A stretch of 64,000 nucleotides of DNA from Paenarthrobacter sp. GOM3 (GTDB taxonomy: Bacteria; Actinomycetota; Actinomycetes; Actinomycetales; Micrococcaceae): contig NZ_CP136562.1 in assembly GCF_018215265.2 (NCBI RefSeq), positions 1,302,001 to 1,366,000 of the forward strand, written 5' to 3'. Positions 18,177 through 29,965 of this stretch are shown here, in pieces. Numbering within the stretch: position 1 is the first letter of the stretch; every line of letters starts with the position of its first letter. Below the pieces are notes generated by a model. It was not told the origin of the DNA. It saw only the letters and a list, made by a program, of their open reading frames with translations, and did not search any database. The translations under genes were made by a program, and so were the position numbers.

Positions 18177-19571
18177 GTGGCTATTTCTGAGCAACTGCCC
18201 GCAATGGTTTCCGACGGGGAAAGTGCAGCTACCTCTCGCGCCAAGCGGGTCCCACAAAAAGCGCGGACCGTCACGTCCGCCACAGGCCGCAGCTACGTGA
18301 TCGATACCTCGGTCCTGCTATCCGACCCACACGCGTTGTTGCGCTTCGCCGAACACGAAGTCATCGTGCCGATCGTTGTCATCAGCGAACTCGAAGGAAA
18401 ACGCCACGACCCCGAATTGGGCTACTTCGCCCGGAAAGCGCTCAGGCTCCTGGATGACCTCCGGATCGAACACGGAGGCCTGGACCACCCCATTCCCATT
18501 GGATCCGACGGTGGAATCCTCCGGGTGGAAATGAACCACATCTCCCCGGACGTCCTCCCTGCAGGGTTCCGTGGGGGAGACAACGACAGCCGTATCCTGG
18601 CGGTCGCGAAGAACCTGGCCAATGAAGGCCACAACGTCACGGTCGTCTCCAAGGACCTGCCGATGCGCGTCAAAGCCTCCGCCATGGGTCTCCATGCCGA
18701 CGAGTACCGCAACGAACTGGTCAAAGACTCCGGCTGGACAGGCATGGCCGAGGTGGAAGCCAACGACGACGAAATCACCACGCTCTACGGACACGAGCCC
18801 GTCTTCATCCCCGCAGCGGCGGAACTCCCCGTCAACACCGGATTGGTCCTGCTCTCCAACCGCGGCTCCGCGCTTGGCCGTGTAGGCGCCGACAAGCAGG
18901 TCCGGCTGGTCAAGGGCGACCGTGACGTCTTCGGACTCCACGGACGCTCAGCCGAGCAGCGGCTGGCCATCGACATGCTCATGGACCCATCGGTGGGCAT
19001 CGTCTCCATCGGCGGCCGGGCAGGAACCGGCAAGTCCGCGTTGGCACTCTGTGCGGGCCTGGAAGCCGTGCTGGAGCGCCGCGAACACCGCAAGGTAGTG
19101 GTGTTCCGGCCCTTGTACGCAGTAGGTGGCCAGGAACTTGGCTACCTCCCCGGGTCCGAGTCCGAGAAAATGAACCCCTGGGCCCAGGCTGTGTTCGACA
19201 CCCTGGGCGCTCTGGTCAGCCAGGAAGTGGTGGAAGAAGTCATGGACCGGGGCATGCTCGAGGTTCTTCCGTTGACCCACATCCGCGGACGCTCGCTGCA
19301 CGACGCCTTCGTGATCGTCGACGAAGCACAGTCCTTGGAGAAGAACGTCCTGCTCACCGTCATGAGCAGGATCGGGCAGAACTCCAAGATCGTCCTGACC
19401 CATGATGTGGCCCAGCGCGATAACCTCCGCGTCGGCAGGCACGACGGCGTCGCGGCCGTCGTGGAGACGCTCAAGGGCCATCCGTTGTTCGGGCACATCA
19501 CCTTGACGCGGTCCGAGCGCTCGCCGATTGCCGCCCTTGTAACGGAATTGCTCGAAGGGGCTGAAATCTAA
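18177..19571 (+). CDS. PIN-PhoH protein (PhoH2-type ATPase/RNase)
   Basis: A 464-residue fusion. An N-terminal PIN nuclease domain (~residues 38-175) shows its acidic residues in VIDTS (Asp43), SELEGK (Glu71), GDNDSR and VSKD. A C-terminal PhoH ATPase (~250-464) has Walker [10 protein letters not shown] (279-287) and Walker [10 protein letters not shown]. Mycobacterial PhoH2 is an ATP-dependent, sequence-specific RNA helicase and RNase. The GTG at 18177 has GGAG 5 bases upstream. The upstream 237-base gap contains a palindrome, a small reading frame and a hairpin. No PHO box was seen. Confidence 0.93.
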   Translation: MAISEQLPAMVSDGESAATSRAKRVPQKARTVTSATGRSYVIDTSVLLSDPHALLRFAEHEVIVPIVVISELEGKRHDPELGYFARKALRLLDDLRIEHGGLDHPIPIGSDGGILRVEMNHISPDVLPAGFRGGDNDSRILAVAKNLANEGHNVTVVSKDLPMRVKASAMGLHADEYRNELVKDSGWTGMAEVEANDDEITTLYGHEPVFIPAAAELPVNTGLVLLSNRGSALGRVGADKQVRLVKGDRDVFGLHGRSAEQRLAIDMLMDPSVGIVSIGGRAGTGKSALALCAGLEAVLERREHRKVVVFRPLYAVGGQELGYLPGSESEKMNPWAQAVFDTLGALVSQEVVEEVMDRGMLEVLPLTHIRGRSLHDAFVIVDEAQSLEKNVLLTVMSRIGQNSKIVLTHDVAQRDNLRVGRHDGVAAVVETLKGHPLFGHITLTRSERSPIAALVTELLEGAEI

Positions 19572-19595
19572 CCCAACGGCCGGTAGACCAACCGC

Positions 19596-19672
19596 GGCGA
19601 AGGCCAGACATCCTCTGCGTGCTAGCTCGTTCCTCGCTTTTGACGCACGCTGTCGGATGCCTGGCCTTCGCC
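19596..19672. repeat. Large hairpin repeat, copy A (between convergent phoH and acetyltransferase gene)
   Basis: Eighteen-base outer arms (19596-19613 with 19655-19672, one mismatch) and an inner GCGTGC/GCACGC stem (19617-19622 with 19645-19650). The apical part on the minus strand reads GTCAAAAGCGAGGAACGAGC. The same core recurs at 28899-28982 and 47376-47448. It probably ends transcription from both sides. Confidence 0.8.
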
Positions 19673-19697
19673 TTTCACCCAACCGCCGTTACGCTAT

Positions 19698-20342
19698 TCA
19701 CACCTTGAGGTAGGTTTTTAGGTTCTCGTGGCCTTGGACTTTGAGGGTCCAGTCTGGGCGCTTGAACGTGGTGGGGGTGAGCCTGACTTTCTGGACTTCC
19801 TCCACCTTTTCGCCCCAGGCGTCGCGGAAGGTGCCGTTGGGTTCGTAGCCCAGGCTTGTCGATACGCCCAGTGATTGCTTGTTCCAGCCGGCGGCTTCGG
19901 ACTCGGCCACCTCCGCGTTCAAGTAGTCGAACGCGTAACCCAGGACGGCGGAACGCATCTCCTTGCCGAAGCCGCGGCCCTGCGCGGGCTGCTTGAGCCA
20001 CGAGCCCGTGCTGACTGTCTTCAGGGTGGCGAAGTCCTTGGCACCGATGTCCTGGACTCCGAGGAGGTCGTCCTCATGCCAAACGGCGAGCAGTAGCGTC
20101 CACGAAGCCGGCGTGAAGTTGGCACGGCACCGCCAGTACCACTGGGCCATGTTGGGCGCCAGTTCGTCCTCCGGCAGTTCAGCCCATGGGGTGCTGAAAG
20201 GGCTCTTGCCGGGCTCGTGGACGCCGGAGCGGGCGGCAGCTACAGCGGACGGGATGTCCGCGTCGAGAACGGCGCGCAGGGTGAGCCTCGGGGTGGTGAG
20301 GATGAGTCCGAACGGGGGCCAGATGTTTGCCAGCGATGTCAT
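19698..20342 (-). CDS. GNAT family N-acetyltransferase (RimJ/RimL-like)
   Basis: A 214-residue acetyltransferase. TPRLTLRAVLDADIPS near the N-terminus and the acetyl-CoA loop QPAQGRGFGKEMR (~residue 119) are typical, as is the late NKQSLGVSTSLGYEPNG segment. Relatives acetylate protein N-termini or small amines; no substrate can be assigned. TAAGCT six bases before the ATG indicates a leaderless mRNA. It follows the unknown gene upstream by about 50 bases but has its own promoter box. Confidence 0.85.
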   Translation of the reverse strand: MTSLANIWPPFGLILTTPRLTLRAVLDADIPSAVAAARSGVHEPGKSPFSTPWAELPEDELAPNMAQWYWRCRANFTPASWTLLLAVWHEDDLLGVQDIGAKDFATLKTVSTGSWLKQPAQGRGFGKEMRSAVLGYAFDYLNAEVAESEAAGWNKQSLGVSTSLGYEPNGTFRDAWGEKVEEVQKVRLTPTTFKRPDWTLKVQGHENLKTYLKV

Positions 20343-20348
20343 CGCCGT

Positions 20349-20354
20349 AGCTTA
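20349..20354 (-). promoter_or_regulatory. -10 box of a probable leaderless acetyltransferase transcript
   Basis: TAAGCT, six bases, then the ATG at 20342, the same arrangement as thiolase and fumC. Confidence 0.6.
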
Positions 20355-20391
20355 GCCCGCCGGGTGGGCATGGGCGAGTCAAGCGCCTGGT

Positions 20392-21153
20392 TCAGGCAGC
20401 GGGGCCGATGTCCCAGGGAATGTGGCGCCTCACATCGGTGAGGTTCATGGACTCGGCCAGGAACAGGTCGTCCAACATGTACTCATCGACGCCCAGGATC
20501 TTGAGCCAGTGTCCCTTGCCGGACGTGTCCCCGTCCAAACTCTGGCTTGCAACACAAACTCCCGTACCGGCGTCGATCCTTAGCAGTGTCCGTCCCGGGT
20601 GAACCAGTGGCTCCTTGGGGTCTGAGGGTACGTAGGCCCGGCTGGGCGTGACGATCGTTTCCAGTGCCGGCCGGCCCTCATGATCCACCTCCCGCGGCTC
20701 TTCCAGGAAGACCCTGTTGGTATCGGGAAATTCGATCGGAACCGGCGAGTTGCCGGCAAGTTCCACGGGGTCGAGCGCAGCGGCGAGCCGGCCATTGCCA
20801 AACGCAGGCTCACCGTACGCCGCCTCAGGGCGTCGCCGGACCAAACCGACGTCGTCATAGACCGGCGTGACAAGGTGGGGTGGGAGCAGCCACGAGCGGC
20901 GGGTGGCGCTGACGTAGAAGTCGTCCCGGGAATCGTTGATGCCCGTGGTGCTGTGCAGCAACTGGCCGTCAGGAGTTTCAAGGCGGAGGGCACCCGGGCG
21001 CCGAAGCCAGGCCCGGACCATGGTGGCCCCGGTCCCTGGCCGCTCAAGGTATTCGAAGCGGAGGGTGGTCCACTTCCACGGCGAAGAACGGCAAAGGTTC
21101 CGGAATGTGGAGGACAAGTCGGGAGCCTGTCCGCCTGCACTGAATCGCCCCAT
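20392..21153 (-). CDS. Uncharacterised 253-residue protein
   Basis: I do not recognise the family. The protein is soluble-looking, rich in Pro, Arg and Asp, without signal peptide, membrane helix or cysteine cluster. Segments such as LRRPGALRLETPDGQLLHST, ALETIVTPSRAYVPSDP and LLRIDAGTGVCVASQSLDG suggest a beta-sheet fold somewhat like outer-membrane lipoprotein-sorting or RseB-like proteins, but that is weak. TAAACT lies six bases before the ATG at 21153, pointing to leaderless expression from that codon. GTG at 21159 is the alternative. Confidence 0.75.
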   Translation of the reverse strand: MGRFSAGGQAPDLSSTFRNLCRSSPWKWTTLRFEYLERPGTGATMVRAWLRRPGALRLETPDGQLLHSTTGINDSRDDFYVSATRRSWLLPPHLVTPVYDDVGLVRRRPEAAYGEPAFGNGRLAAALDPVELAGNSPVPIEFPDTNRVFLEEPREVDHEGRPALETIVTPSRAYVPSDPKEPLVHPGRTLLRIDAGTGVCVASQSLDGDTSGKGHWLKILGVDEYMLDDLFLAESMNLTDVRRHIPWDIGPAA

Positions 21154-21159
21154 ATCCAC

Positions 21160-21165
21160 AGTTTA
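21160..21165 (-). promoter_or_regulatory. -10 box for the 253-residue unknown gene
   Basis: TAAACT, six bases, ATG at 21153; this decides the start over GTG 21159. Confidence 0.55.
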
Positions 21166-21202
21166 CCTAGGGGTCCAAGCGGTCCGGGAAGCCAAAGCGG
21201 GA

Positions 21203-21208
21203 TAGCAT
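21203..21208 (+). promoter_or_regulatory. -10 box of a probable leaderless prepilin peptidase transcript
   Basis: TAGCAT, seven bases, then GTG at 21216; no proper ribosome-binding site. Confidence 0.55.
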
Positions 21209-21215
21209 CACGAAG

Positions 21216-21761
21216 GTGATCCGACGACTCTCCGACCTCTGGGACGACAGCCCGCTGGCCTTCTGGCTGGTCGCCGTGGCATGCCTGTATTTCCTGGTGA
21301 TGGCCGTGCGGCTCACAGTGATAGACGTCCGGAGCCACCTGCTGCCCAACCGCATCGTGTTCCCGTCCTACGCCGTGGCCGGGGTGCTCCTGCTGGGGGC
21401 AGCCCTCGCAGCATCCATGGCCGGCGCGGACCCGGACCCCGCAGGTGACCTACTGGGAGTGCCAGGGCTCGGGGTACTGGCCGGCGGAGTGGGGCTCTGG
21501 CTGTTCTATTTCGTGCTCCGGCTGATCCACCCGCCCGGGATGGGGTTCGGGGACGTCAAACTCGCAGGGGTGCTTGGCCTGTACTTGGGCTACCTGGGGT
21601 GGACGCACCTCTTCGCGGGAACGTTCGCGGCCTTCCTGCTGGGAGGGCTCTGGAGCCTGGTCGTCCTCTTGACGCGGAAGGGAACCCTGCGTTCGGCCAT
21701 CCCTTTTGGGCCGTTCATGCTCGCTGGTGCCGTGGCCGCCATGGTGCTGTTGCCCGCCTGA
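21216..21761 (+). CDS. A24 family prepilin peptidase (short form)
   Basis: A 181-residue aspartyl protease of the type IV prepilin peptidase/CpaA group. The two catalytic Asp residues are in VIDVRSHLLPNR (~residue 37) and in the GxGD motif GMGFGDVKLAG (~110). About six membrane helices are seen. It lacks the N-terminal methyltransferase domain of PilD, so resembles TadV/CpaA enzymes that process Flp-type pilins. No pilin or tad gene lies in the window, so its substrate must be encoded elsewhere. Start is GTG at 21216 with a leaderless-type promoter. Confidence 0.9.
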   Translation: MIRRLSDLWDDSPLAFWLVAVACLYFLVMAVRLTVIDVRSHLLPNRIVFPSYAVAGVLLLGAALAASMAGADPDPAGDLLGVPGLGVLAGGVGLWLFYFVLRLIHPPGMGFGDVKLAGVLGLYLGYLGWTHLFAGTFAAFLLGGLWSLVVLLTRKGTLRSAIPFGPFMLAGAVAAMVLLPA

Positions 21762-21827
21762 GGCTAGCCTGTCTGCAAAGGCAACAACGCGTGAAGATTG
21801 AAACCCGTTCATGAGGAAGCTGGGACC

Positions 21828-24648
<2,821 letters not shown>

Positions 24649-24657
24649 AAAGTAAAG

Positions 24658-24686
24658 TTTTGCACTCCTAATTAGAAAGTGCAAAA
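24658..24686. promoter_or_regulatory. Operator of the TetR/MFS operon
   Basis: TTTTGCACT (24658-24666) and AGTGCAAAA (24678-24686): perfect 9-base arms with an 11-base centre, immediately upstream of the tetR start. This is the expected form of a TetR-family autoregulatory site. Confidence 0.8.
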
Positions 24687-24721
24687 AGATTGACCTGTGT
24701 CATCTCTCACTTATTCCGGGT

Positions 24722-24769
24722 ACGACGACGGCCGGCACCTTTCGTGCGAAAGGTACCGGCCGTCGTCGT
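24722..24769. terminator. Long hairpin between the tetR promoter and fumC
   Basis: Arms of 23 bases (24722-24744 with 24747-24769) with one mismatch and a 2-base centre. It lies 22 bases after the fumC stop, so it is most likely its terminator, although no U run follows in either direction. Confidence 0.6.
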
Positions 24770-24791
24770 GCTTCAGGTGCTAGGCCAGAGG

Positions 24792-26219
24792 TTAGGCCTT
24801 GTGTGCAGGCGACGTCATGGTGGTGACGTCCAGGGCCTTGTCGAGGTCAGCCTCAGAGACCTTGCCTTCACCCTCGCCAACGAAGCCGAGCTTCTCGGTT
24901 GCCTGGCGGATGGTCAGGCCTTCCTTGACGGCGATCTTGGCGATCTTGGCTGCATTCTCGTAGCCGATGTACTTGTTCAGCGGCGTCACGATGGACGGGG
25001 AAGCCTCAGCGAGGAAGCGTGCACGCTCAACGTTGGCGGTGATGCCGTCGATCATCTTGTCGGCCATGACGCGGCTGGTGTTGGCCAGCAGACGGATGGA
25101 CTCCAGCAGGTTCGCGGCCATGACGGGGATGCCGACGTTCAGTTCGAAGGCGCCGTTGGTGCCGGACCAGGCGATGGCGGTGTCGTTGCCGATGACCTGT
25201 GCGCAAACCATGATGGACGCCTCGCAGATGACCGGGTTGACCTTGCCCGGCATGATGGACGAGCCCGGCTGGAGGTCAGGGATGGCAATTTCGCCCAGGC
25301 CCGTGTTGGGGCCGGAGCCCATCCAACGGAGGTCGTTGTTGATCTTCATGAAGGAGATCGCGATGTTGCGCAGCTGGCTGGAGCCTTCGATCAGGCCGTC
25401 GCGGTTGGCCTGTGCCTCGAAGTGGTCGCGTGCTTCGGTCAGCGGCAGGCCGGTGTCGGCTGCGAGGAGTTCGATGACGCGCTCCGGGAAACCGGCAGGC
25501 GTGTTGATGCCGGTACCAACGGCGGTGCCGCCCAGGGGCACCTCTGCCACGCGGGGGAGGGCTGCGTTGATGCGCTCGATGCCGTAGCGGACCTGGGCGG
25601 CGTAACCACCGAACTCCTGGCCCAGCATGACGGGCGTAGCGTCCATGAGGTGGGTGCGGCCGGACTTGACGACGTCCTTGAACTCAACAGCCTTGCGGTC
25701 CAGGGATGCTGCCAGGTACTCGAGGGCCGGGATCAGGTCGTTGATCAGGGCCGAGGTTGCGGCAACGTGCACGGACGTCGGGAAGACGTCGTTGGAGGAC
25801 TGCGACGCGTTCACATGGTCGTTCGGGTGGACGACTTTGTCACTCCCGGCTGCTGCGAGGGCGCGTGAAGCGAGCTCGGCGATGACCTCGTTCGTGTTCA
25901 TGTTGGAGGACGTACCCGAACCGGTCTGGAAGACGTCAATCGGGAAGTCGCCGTCGTACTTACCGGAGGCAACCTCATCGGCAGCTGCGGCGATGGCCTC
26001 GGCGAGCTCACCATCGAGCACCCCCAGTTCAGCGTTCGCCAGTGCGGCTGCCTTCTTGACGCGGGCAAGGGCCTCGATGTGGGTGCGCTCAAGCGTCTTG
26101 CCGGAGATCGGGAAGTTCTCCACAGCACGCTGCGTCTGGGCGCGGTACAGGGCGTTCACGGGGACGCGAACTTCGCCCATCGTGTCATGTTCAATACGGA
26201 ACTCAGTGGTGGAAGTCAT
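24792..26219 (-). CDS. fumC: Class II fumarate hydratase FumC
   Basis: A 475-residue, iron-independent fumarase that interconverts fumarate and malate in the TCA cycle. The superfamily signature [11 protein letters not shown] is intact, along with [13 protein letters not shown] (~residue 100) and the [19 protein letters not shown] region. TAAGCT six bases before the ATG predicts leaderless expression. It is downstream of carbonic anhydrase but separated by a strong terminator. glpX and a DUF4245 gene nearby repeat a mycobacterial gene order. Confidence 0.96.
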   Translation of the reverse strand: MTSTTEFRIEHDTMGEVRVPVNALYRAQTQRAVENFPISGKTLERTHIEALARVKKAAALANAELGVLDGELAEAIAAAADEVASGKYDGDFPIDVFQTGSGTSSNMNTNEVIAELASRALAAAGSDKVVHPNDHVNASQSSNDVFPTSVHVAATSALINDLIPALEYLAASLDRKAVEFKDVVKSGRTHLMDATPVMLGQEFGGYAAQVRYGIERINAALPRVAEVPLGGTAVGTGINTPAGFPERVIELLAADTGLPLTEARDHFEAQANRDGLIEGSSQLRNIAISFMKINNDLRWMGSGPNTGLGEIAIPDLQPGSSIMPGKVNPVICEASIMVCAQVIGNDTAIAWSGTNGAFELNVGIPVMAANLLESIRLLANTSRVMADKMIDGITANVERARFLAEASPSIVTPLNKYIGYENAAKIAKIAVKEGLTIRQATEKLGFVGEGEGKVSEADLDKALDVTTMTSPAHKA

Positions 26220-26225
26220 GGGGCT

Positions 26226-26231
26226 AGCTTA
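26226..26231 (-). promoter_or_regulatory. -10 box of a probable leaderless fumC transcript
   Basis: TAAGCT, six bases, ATG at 26219. Confidence 0.6.
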
Positions 26232-26274
26232 TGGCGATTGGACGCCTCACTGAAAACCCGGTGGGGAGTGCTAC

Positions 26275-26300
26275 GTGCCCCGGCCACCTGGCCGGGGCAC
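26275..26300. terminator. Terminator hairpin after the carbonic anhydrase gene
   Basis: Perfect 12-base arms (GTGCCCCGGCCA with TGGCCGGGGCAC) around two bases, 7 bases past the carbonic anhydrase stop. No clear U run follows. Confidence 0.65.
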
Positions 26301-26306
26301 GCTGTG

Positions 26307-26921
26307 CTACAGCTCGCCGATGGCGGAAACAAGGGCCGCCTGGCCGTCGCCGAGCTTGTAGGAAAGGCCGATGACAGCCACGCGGCCTTCCTCAATGGCG
26401 TCCGAAATCACACGCGAGCTGTCGGCCAGGCGGTCGGCAGTCTGCTTGACGTGTTCCACCACCATGTCGTTGACGTCCTCCTGGCCGTTGCGCTTGGCCG
26501 TGAGCACCGAGGGGGTGATGCGTTCAACGAGGTCCCGGATGAAGCCTGGCGGCATCTCGCCCGTTTCCACCGCGGCCTTGGTAGCCGTGACAGCTCCGCA
26601 GCTGTCGTGGCCAAGGATGGCGATCAGGGGAACCTTGAGTTCGCTGATGCTGTACTCGAGCGAACCCAGGACCGCGTCATCAATCACCTGCCCGGCCGTG
26701 CGGACCACGAAGGCATCGCCAAGGCCGAGATCGAAAATGATTTCAGCCGCAAGGCGGGAATCCGCGCAACCAAAAATGACCGCGAAAGGATTCTGGCCCT
26801 CGAGGAGCGACGAGCGGCGGGAGGCATCCTGGTTGGGATGGCGTGATTCGCCCGATACAAAGCGTTCATTGCCCTCGCGGAGGCGTTGCCAAGCCAGGGC
26901 TGGAGTCAGTTTAGTAGGCAC
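26307..26921 (-). CDS. Beta-class carbonic anhydrase
   Basis: A 204-residue zinc enzyme that interconverts CO2 and bicarbonate. Zinc ligands are visible: Cys52 and Asp54 in FGCADSR, His105 and Cys108 in GHDSCGAV. Arg56 in CADSR is the catalytic dyad partner. Start is GTG at 26921 with AAGG upstream. A TAGGAT box at 26981-26986, inside the end of the neighbouring gene, is a likely -10 and gives a leader of about 50 bases. Confidence 0.93.
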   Translation of the reverse strand: MPTKLTPALAWQRLREGNERFVSGESRHPNQDASRRSSLLEGQNPFAVIFGCADSRLAAEIIFDLGLGDAFVVRTAGQVIDDAVLGSLEYSISELKVPLIAILGHDSCGAVTATKAAVETGEMPPGFIRDLVERITPSVLTAKRNGQEDVNDMVVEHVKQTADRLADSSRVISDAIEEGRVAVIGLSYKLGDGQAALVSAIGEL

Positions 26922-26983
26922 CTTATTACCTTACGGTGCCGGTGTAGCGGCCTGCGAAACTGTTGCGCTGTTTGGCGCTAATC

Positions 26984-27664
26984 CTACGGCTGGGCCGACA
27001 CGGTGGGTGCCGGGGCCTGGTCGGCGGATTTAACGACGGCGGCAGCGAGCGTTGCGAACTCCTCCAGGCTGGCGGTGCCGGTAAGGATCAACGTGGTGCC
27101 GCGGTACTCCAGCACCATGCTGCGCTTCTCCTTGCCGGAGTCCCGCAGTTCCCAGTCCTGGCCTCCAGCATTGCGCGTGCCGGTGACGGGGAGGTTGCCT
27201 GTCTGCTGCAAAATCCAGGTGGGGTTGGCCTTGTTGGTCTGGGTGAGGCCGATGAAAGCCTCCTTGGGAGTCAGGTACCCGACTTCCCACGTGGGTACGC
27301 CGCTGCCGCTGCCCGACTCCCACCTGGCGTAGTTAGGGGTGAATGTGTCGCCGGTATCCGGCGTAACGGGTGTGAATCCCGCCACATCCGTCGCGTTCTT
27401 GGCGATGGATGCCACGTCCACGGGCGGCCTGAAGCCCTCGCCTTTCGGTGCCGGGTTCATGAGGACGATCGGAAGGAACGCCAGGACGCAGACCAGCAAC
27501 GCGATGACCATGCCGATGACCGAAGCGTTGGCCCGCTTGGCCGCTTTCGCCGCGATGACGGGTTTGTACGGTGCATCAGGGGCGGCCTGGTCATGGGTTT
27601 GGTTGGCCTCTGCAGCATCGGAAGGGTTGTCCGCTGCGGGCTTGTCCTGCGTTTCACTCACCAC
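26984..27664 (-). CDS. DUF4245 domain-containing membrane-anchored protein
   Basis: A 226-residue protein with an acidic cytoplasmic N-terminus, one membrane helix (about residues 49-70, SVIGMVIALLVCVLAFLPIVLM) and an extracellular DUF4245 domain of about 150 residues. The function is unknown. In M. tuberculosis the equivalent gene, Rv1100, also sits next to glpX. GTG at 27664 has AAGGG 8 bases upstream and is followed by a second GTG. The open frame continues to 27736 but has no better signal. Confidence 0.85.
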   Translation of the reverse strand: MVSETQDKPAADNPSDAAEANQTHDQAAPDAPYKPVIAAKAAKRANASVIGMVIALLVCVLAFLPIVLMNPAPKGEGFRPPVDVASIAKNATDVAGFTPVTPDTGDTFTPNYARWESGSGSGVPTWEVGYLTPKEAFIGLTQTNKANPTWILQQTGNLPVTGTRNAGGQDWELRDSGKEKRSMVLEYRGTTLILTGTASLEEFATLAAAVVKSADQAPAPTVSAQP

Positions 27665-27763
27665 TCCATGATCCCTTATCGGGGCAGGGAACACACATCC
27701 GGGCACCTCACCACCGTTATTGCGGTCGGTGGTCATTCAACGACCCCAAGTGGATGCGGCGAC

Positions 27764-27769
27764 TATGAT
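27764..27769 (+). promoter_or_regulatory. Likely -10 box for glpX
   Basis: TATGAT, predicting a start near 27776 and a leader of about 70 bases; no good -35 match is seen at 17 bases. Confidence 0.45.
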
Positions 27770-27846
27770 CGTTGGTAGAGGAACCCCGGGTTGCCCCGCG
27801 CAACCATGTCCGGTCCCGTGAATCGTCACTCGAAGAAGAGGTTCAA

Positions 27847-28884
27847 GTGTCTCCTGCACCAATGACCCAGCAGTATTCCACGATTTCGCCGTCGCTCGCC
27901 GTCGGCATCGACGAACCCGACCGCAACCTTGCGCTTGAACTCGTCCGCGTCACCGAAGCCGCGGCAATTGCCGGCGGCCACTGGGTAGGTTTCGGCGACA
28001 AGAACAAGGCAGACGGCGCGGCCGTCGACGCCATGCGTTCGTTCCTTCACACCGTCCACTTCAATGGCGTCGTGGTGATTGGTGAAGGCGAAAAAGATGA
28101 AGCCCCCATGCTGTTCAACGGCGAGCAGGTTGGCGACGGCACCGGGCCGGAGTGCGACGTCGCCGTCGACCCCATCGATGGAACCCGCCTCACCGCCCTG
28201 GGTATCAACAACGCCCTTGCAGTACTGGCAGTAGCCGAGCGTGGCTCCATGTTCGACCCCTCGGCTGTCTTCTACATGGAGAAGCTCGTCACCGGTCCCG
28301 AAGCCGCTGACATGGTGGACCTGCGCCTGCCCGTCAAGCAGAACCTGCACCTGATCGCCAAGGCCAAGGGCGTCAAGGTCAACCAGCTCAACGTCATGAT
28401 CCTGGACCGCGACCGCCACCGTCCCCTCGTGGAAGAAATCCGCGAAGCCGGAGCGCGCACCAAGTTCATCATGGACGGCGACGTCGCAGGTGCCATCGCA
28501 GCAGCCCGGACCGGTACCGGCGTTGACGCGCTCATGGGCATCGGCGGAACGCCGGAAGGCATCGTCGCTGCCTGCGCCATCAAGTCACTCGGCGGCGTGA
28601 TTCAGGGCCGGCTGTGGCCGACGTCGGACGACGAGAAGCAGAAGGCCATCGACGCCGGACACGACCTCGACCGCGTCCTGTCCACCAACGACCTCGTCAC
28701 CTCGGACAACTGCTACTTCGCAGCCACCGGAATCACCGACGGCGACCTCCTCCACGGCGTGCGCTACCAGAAGGACCGCGTCCTCACGCAGTCCATCGTC
28801 ATGCGCTCGAAGTCCGGGACCGTGCGCTTCGTTGATGCCGAGCACCACGCATCCAAGTGGGAGACGTACGCGCGCAAGGCGTAA
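27847..28884 (+). CDS. glpX: Class II fructose-1,6-bisphosphatase GlpX
   Basis: A 345-residue GlpX-type phosphatase that removes the 1-phosphate from fructose-1,6-bisphosphate in gluconeogenesis. The metal-binding GEGEKDEAP and VDPIDGTRLTALG motifs and the later GIGGTPEG loop are present. In many actinobacteria this is the main or only such enzyme. GTG at 27847 follows AGAGG by 5 bases; the frame opens at 27772. A large hairpin repeat follows the stop. Confidence 0.95.
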   Translation: MSPAPMTQQYSTISPSLAVGIDEPDRNLALELVRVTEAAAIAGGHWVGFGDKNKADGAAVDAMRSFLHTVHFNGVVVIGEGEKDEAPMLFNGEQVGDGTGPECDVAVDPIDGTRLTALGINNALAVLAVAERGSMFDPSAVFYMEKLVTGPEAADMVDLRLPVKQNLHLIAKAKGVKVNQLNVMILDRDRHRPLVEEIREAGARTKFIMDGDVAGAIAAARTGTGVDALMGIGGTPEGIVAACAIKSLGGVIQGRLWPTSDDEKQKAIDAGHDLDRVLSTNDLVTSDNCYFAATGITDGDLLHGVRYQKDRVLTQSIVMRSKSGTVRFVDAEHHASKWETYARKA

Positions 28885-28898
28885 TCCCTTCACTTAAC

Positions 28899-28982
28899 AG
28901 AAGGACGGCGAGCATTGCTCGGCGGCTATCTCCTCGTACCTCGTCGATTTGATGCCGCTGCCGCAATACTCGCCGTCCTTCT
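28899..28982. repeat. Large hairpin repeat, copy B (between convergent glpX and femX)
   Basis: Outer arms of about 28 bases (28899-28926 with 28954-28982, a few mismatches) enclose a loop whose minus strand reads TCAAATCGACGAGGTACGAG. The TCAAA, CGAGGNACGAG and TAGC elements match copies A and C. A T-rich stretch follows on the glpX strand, so it doubles as a terminator. Confidence 0.75.
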
Positions 28983-29026
28983 TTGTGCGTGAAGGCTTAG
29001 CCTGCGCGCCTTTTTAGGGGCGGGGG

Positions 29027-29962
29027 TCAGCGGAGCTTGTCCCGGAGGCTTCTCGCTAGTTGGTAGGCGCCGTAGCGGAGTTTGTTTACCGGGAGGTCCC
29101 AGGTGCCCGGGTAGGAAACTTCGCGGCCACCGAAGGACTTCTTGAAGGACGTGAAGCCCGCCCATTTATGGTCCGGCTGATCCTCGGGCGCCACGCCCCA
29201 CAGGTCTACGTGCTTGAGGCCCTTCTCCTTGGCATCTGCGATCAGGGTAACCAGGAGCGGGATCCCGGCGCTGAGCTTGCGGTGGGTATCGTCCAAGGCG
29301 GCGTGGGCGTACACGCGGGTGTCGGATGAATCGTAGGCGAAAGCAGCAGCGATCGGCTCGCCCTCCAACTCCGCGATGAACAACGTTCCGGCGCCGGCGG
29401 GGAGTAATGACGCTGCCACCTGGGTGAGGTACTCGTCGCTTTGCGGTTTGAAGCCGTTGCGGGCCGCCGTCAGGTGGAGGAAGTGGAGGAGCACCGAAAT
29501 GTCGGCGGGATCCTGGGAAGCCCGGAAGGTCACACCCTTTTTGTGGATGTTCCGATACAGGTTCCGGTTGGTCGGCTTCATTCCGGCCAGGACATCCTTG
29601 AAGTCACCCTCGAGGTCCACCACCCAGCTGAGTTCCGGTTGCTGGTTGACCGGAGCGGGCCGCAAGCCGCGTGCGCGAAGGAGGGCGCCGGCGTCGGACG
29701 CTGTAAAACCGGCGGCGGCGGGCTCCATCCGGACGAAGACCGCATGTTCCCTCTTGGCCAAGGCCACCAAGGCTTCCGTCGCGGCGTCGAAAGCTTCCAC
29801 TGACTCGGCGACCGGGCCGTACGGGGAGTAAATGACCTTGCCCGCAGGGTTCTTTTCCTCGATGGCGAGGAAGCTCCAGCCCGGGCCGGACTGCTGATGG
29901 ACGCGGCGACCCAAGGCGCGCTGGACATCGGCCCACGCGGGGGTTTGCAGGAAAAACTCCAT
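29027..29962 (-). CDS. FemAB/FemX-family peptidoglycan bridge aminoacyltransferase
   Basis: A 311-residue protein of the FemABX group, which adds amino acids from aminoacyl-tRNA to the lipid II stem peptide. The late signature LWGVAPEDQPDHKWAGFTSF followed by KKSFGG is diagnostic, and the two GNAT-like halves are complete. Micrococcaceae have cross-bridged peptidoglycan of the A3/A4 type, which fits. It starts 3 bases after the manA stop, so it is the last gene of the purK-purE-LCP-manA-femX run. Confidence 0.9.
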   Translation of the reverse strand: MEFFLQTPAWADVQRALGRRVHQQSGPGWSFLAIEEKNPAGKVIYSPYGPVAESVEAFDAATEALVALAKREHAVFVRMEPAAAGFTASDAGALLRARGLRPAPVNQQPELSWVVDLEGDFKDVLAGMKPTNRNLYRNIHKKGVTFRASQDPADISVLLHFLHLTAARNGFKPQSDEYLTQVAASLLPAGAGTLFIAELEGEPIAAAFAYDSSDTRVYAHAALDDTHRKLSAGIPLLVTLIADAKEKGLKHVDLWGVAPEDQPDHKWAGFTSFKKSFGGREVSYPGTWDLPVNKLRYGAYQLARSLRDKLR

Positions 29963-29965
29963 GGA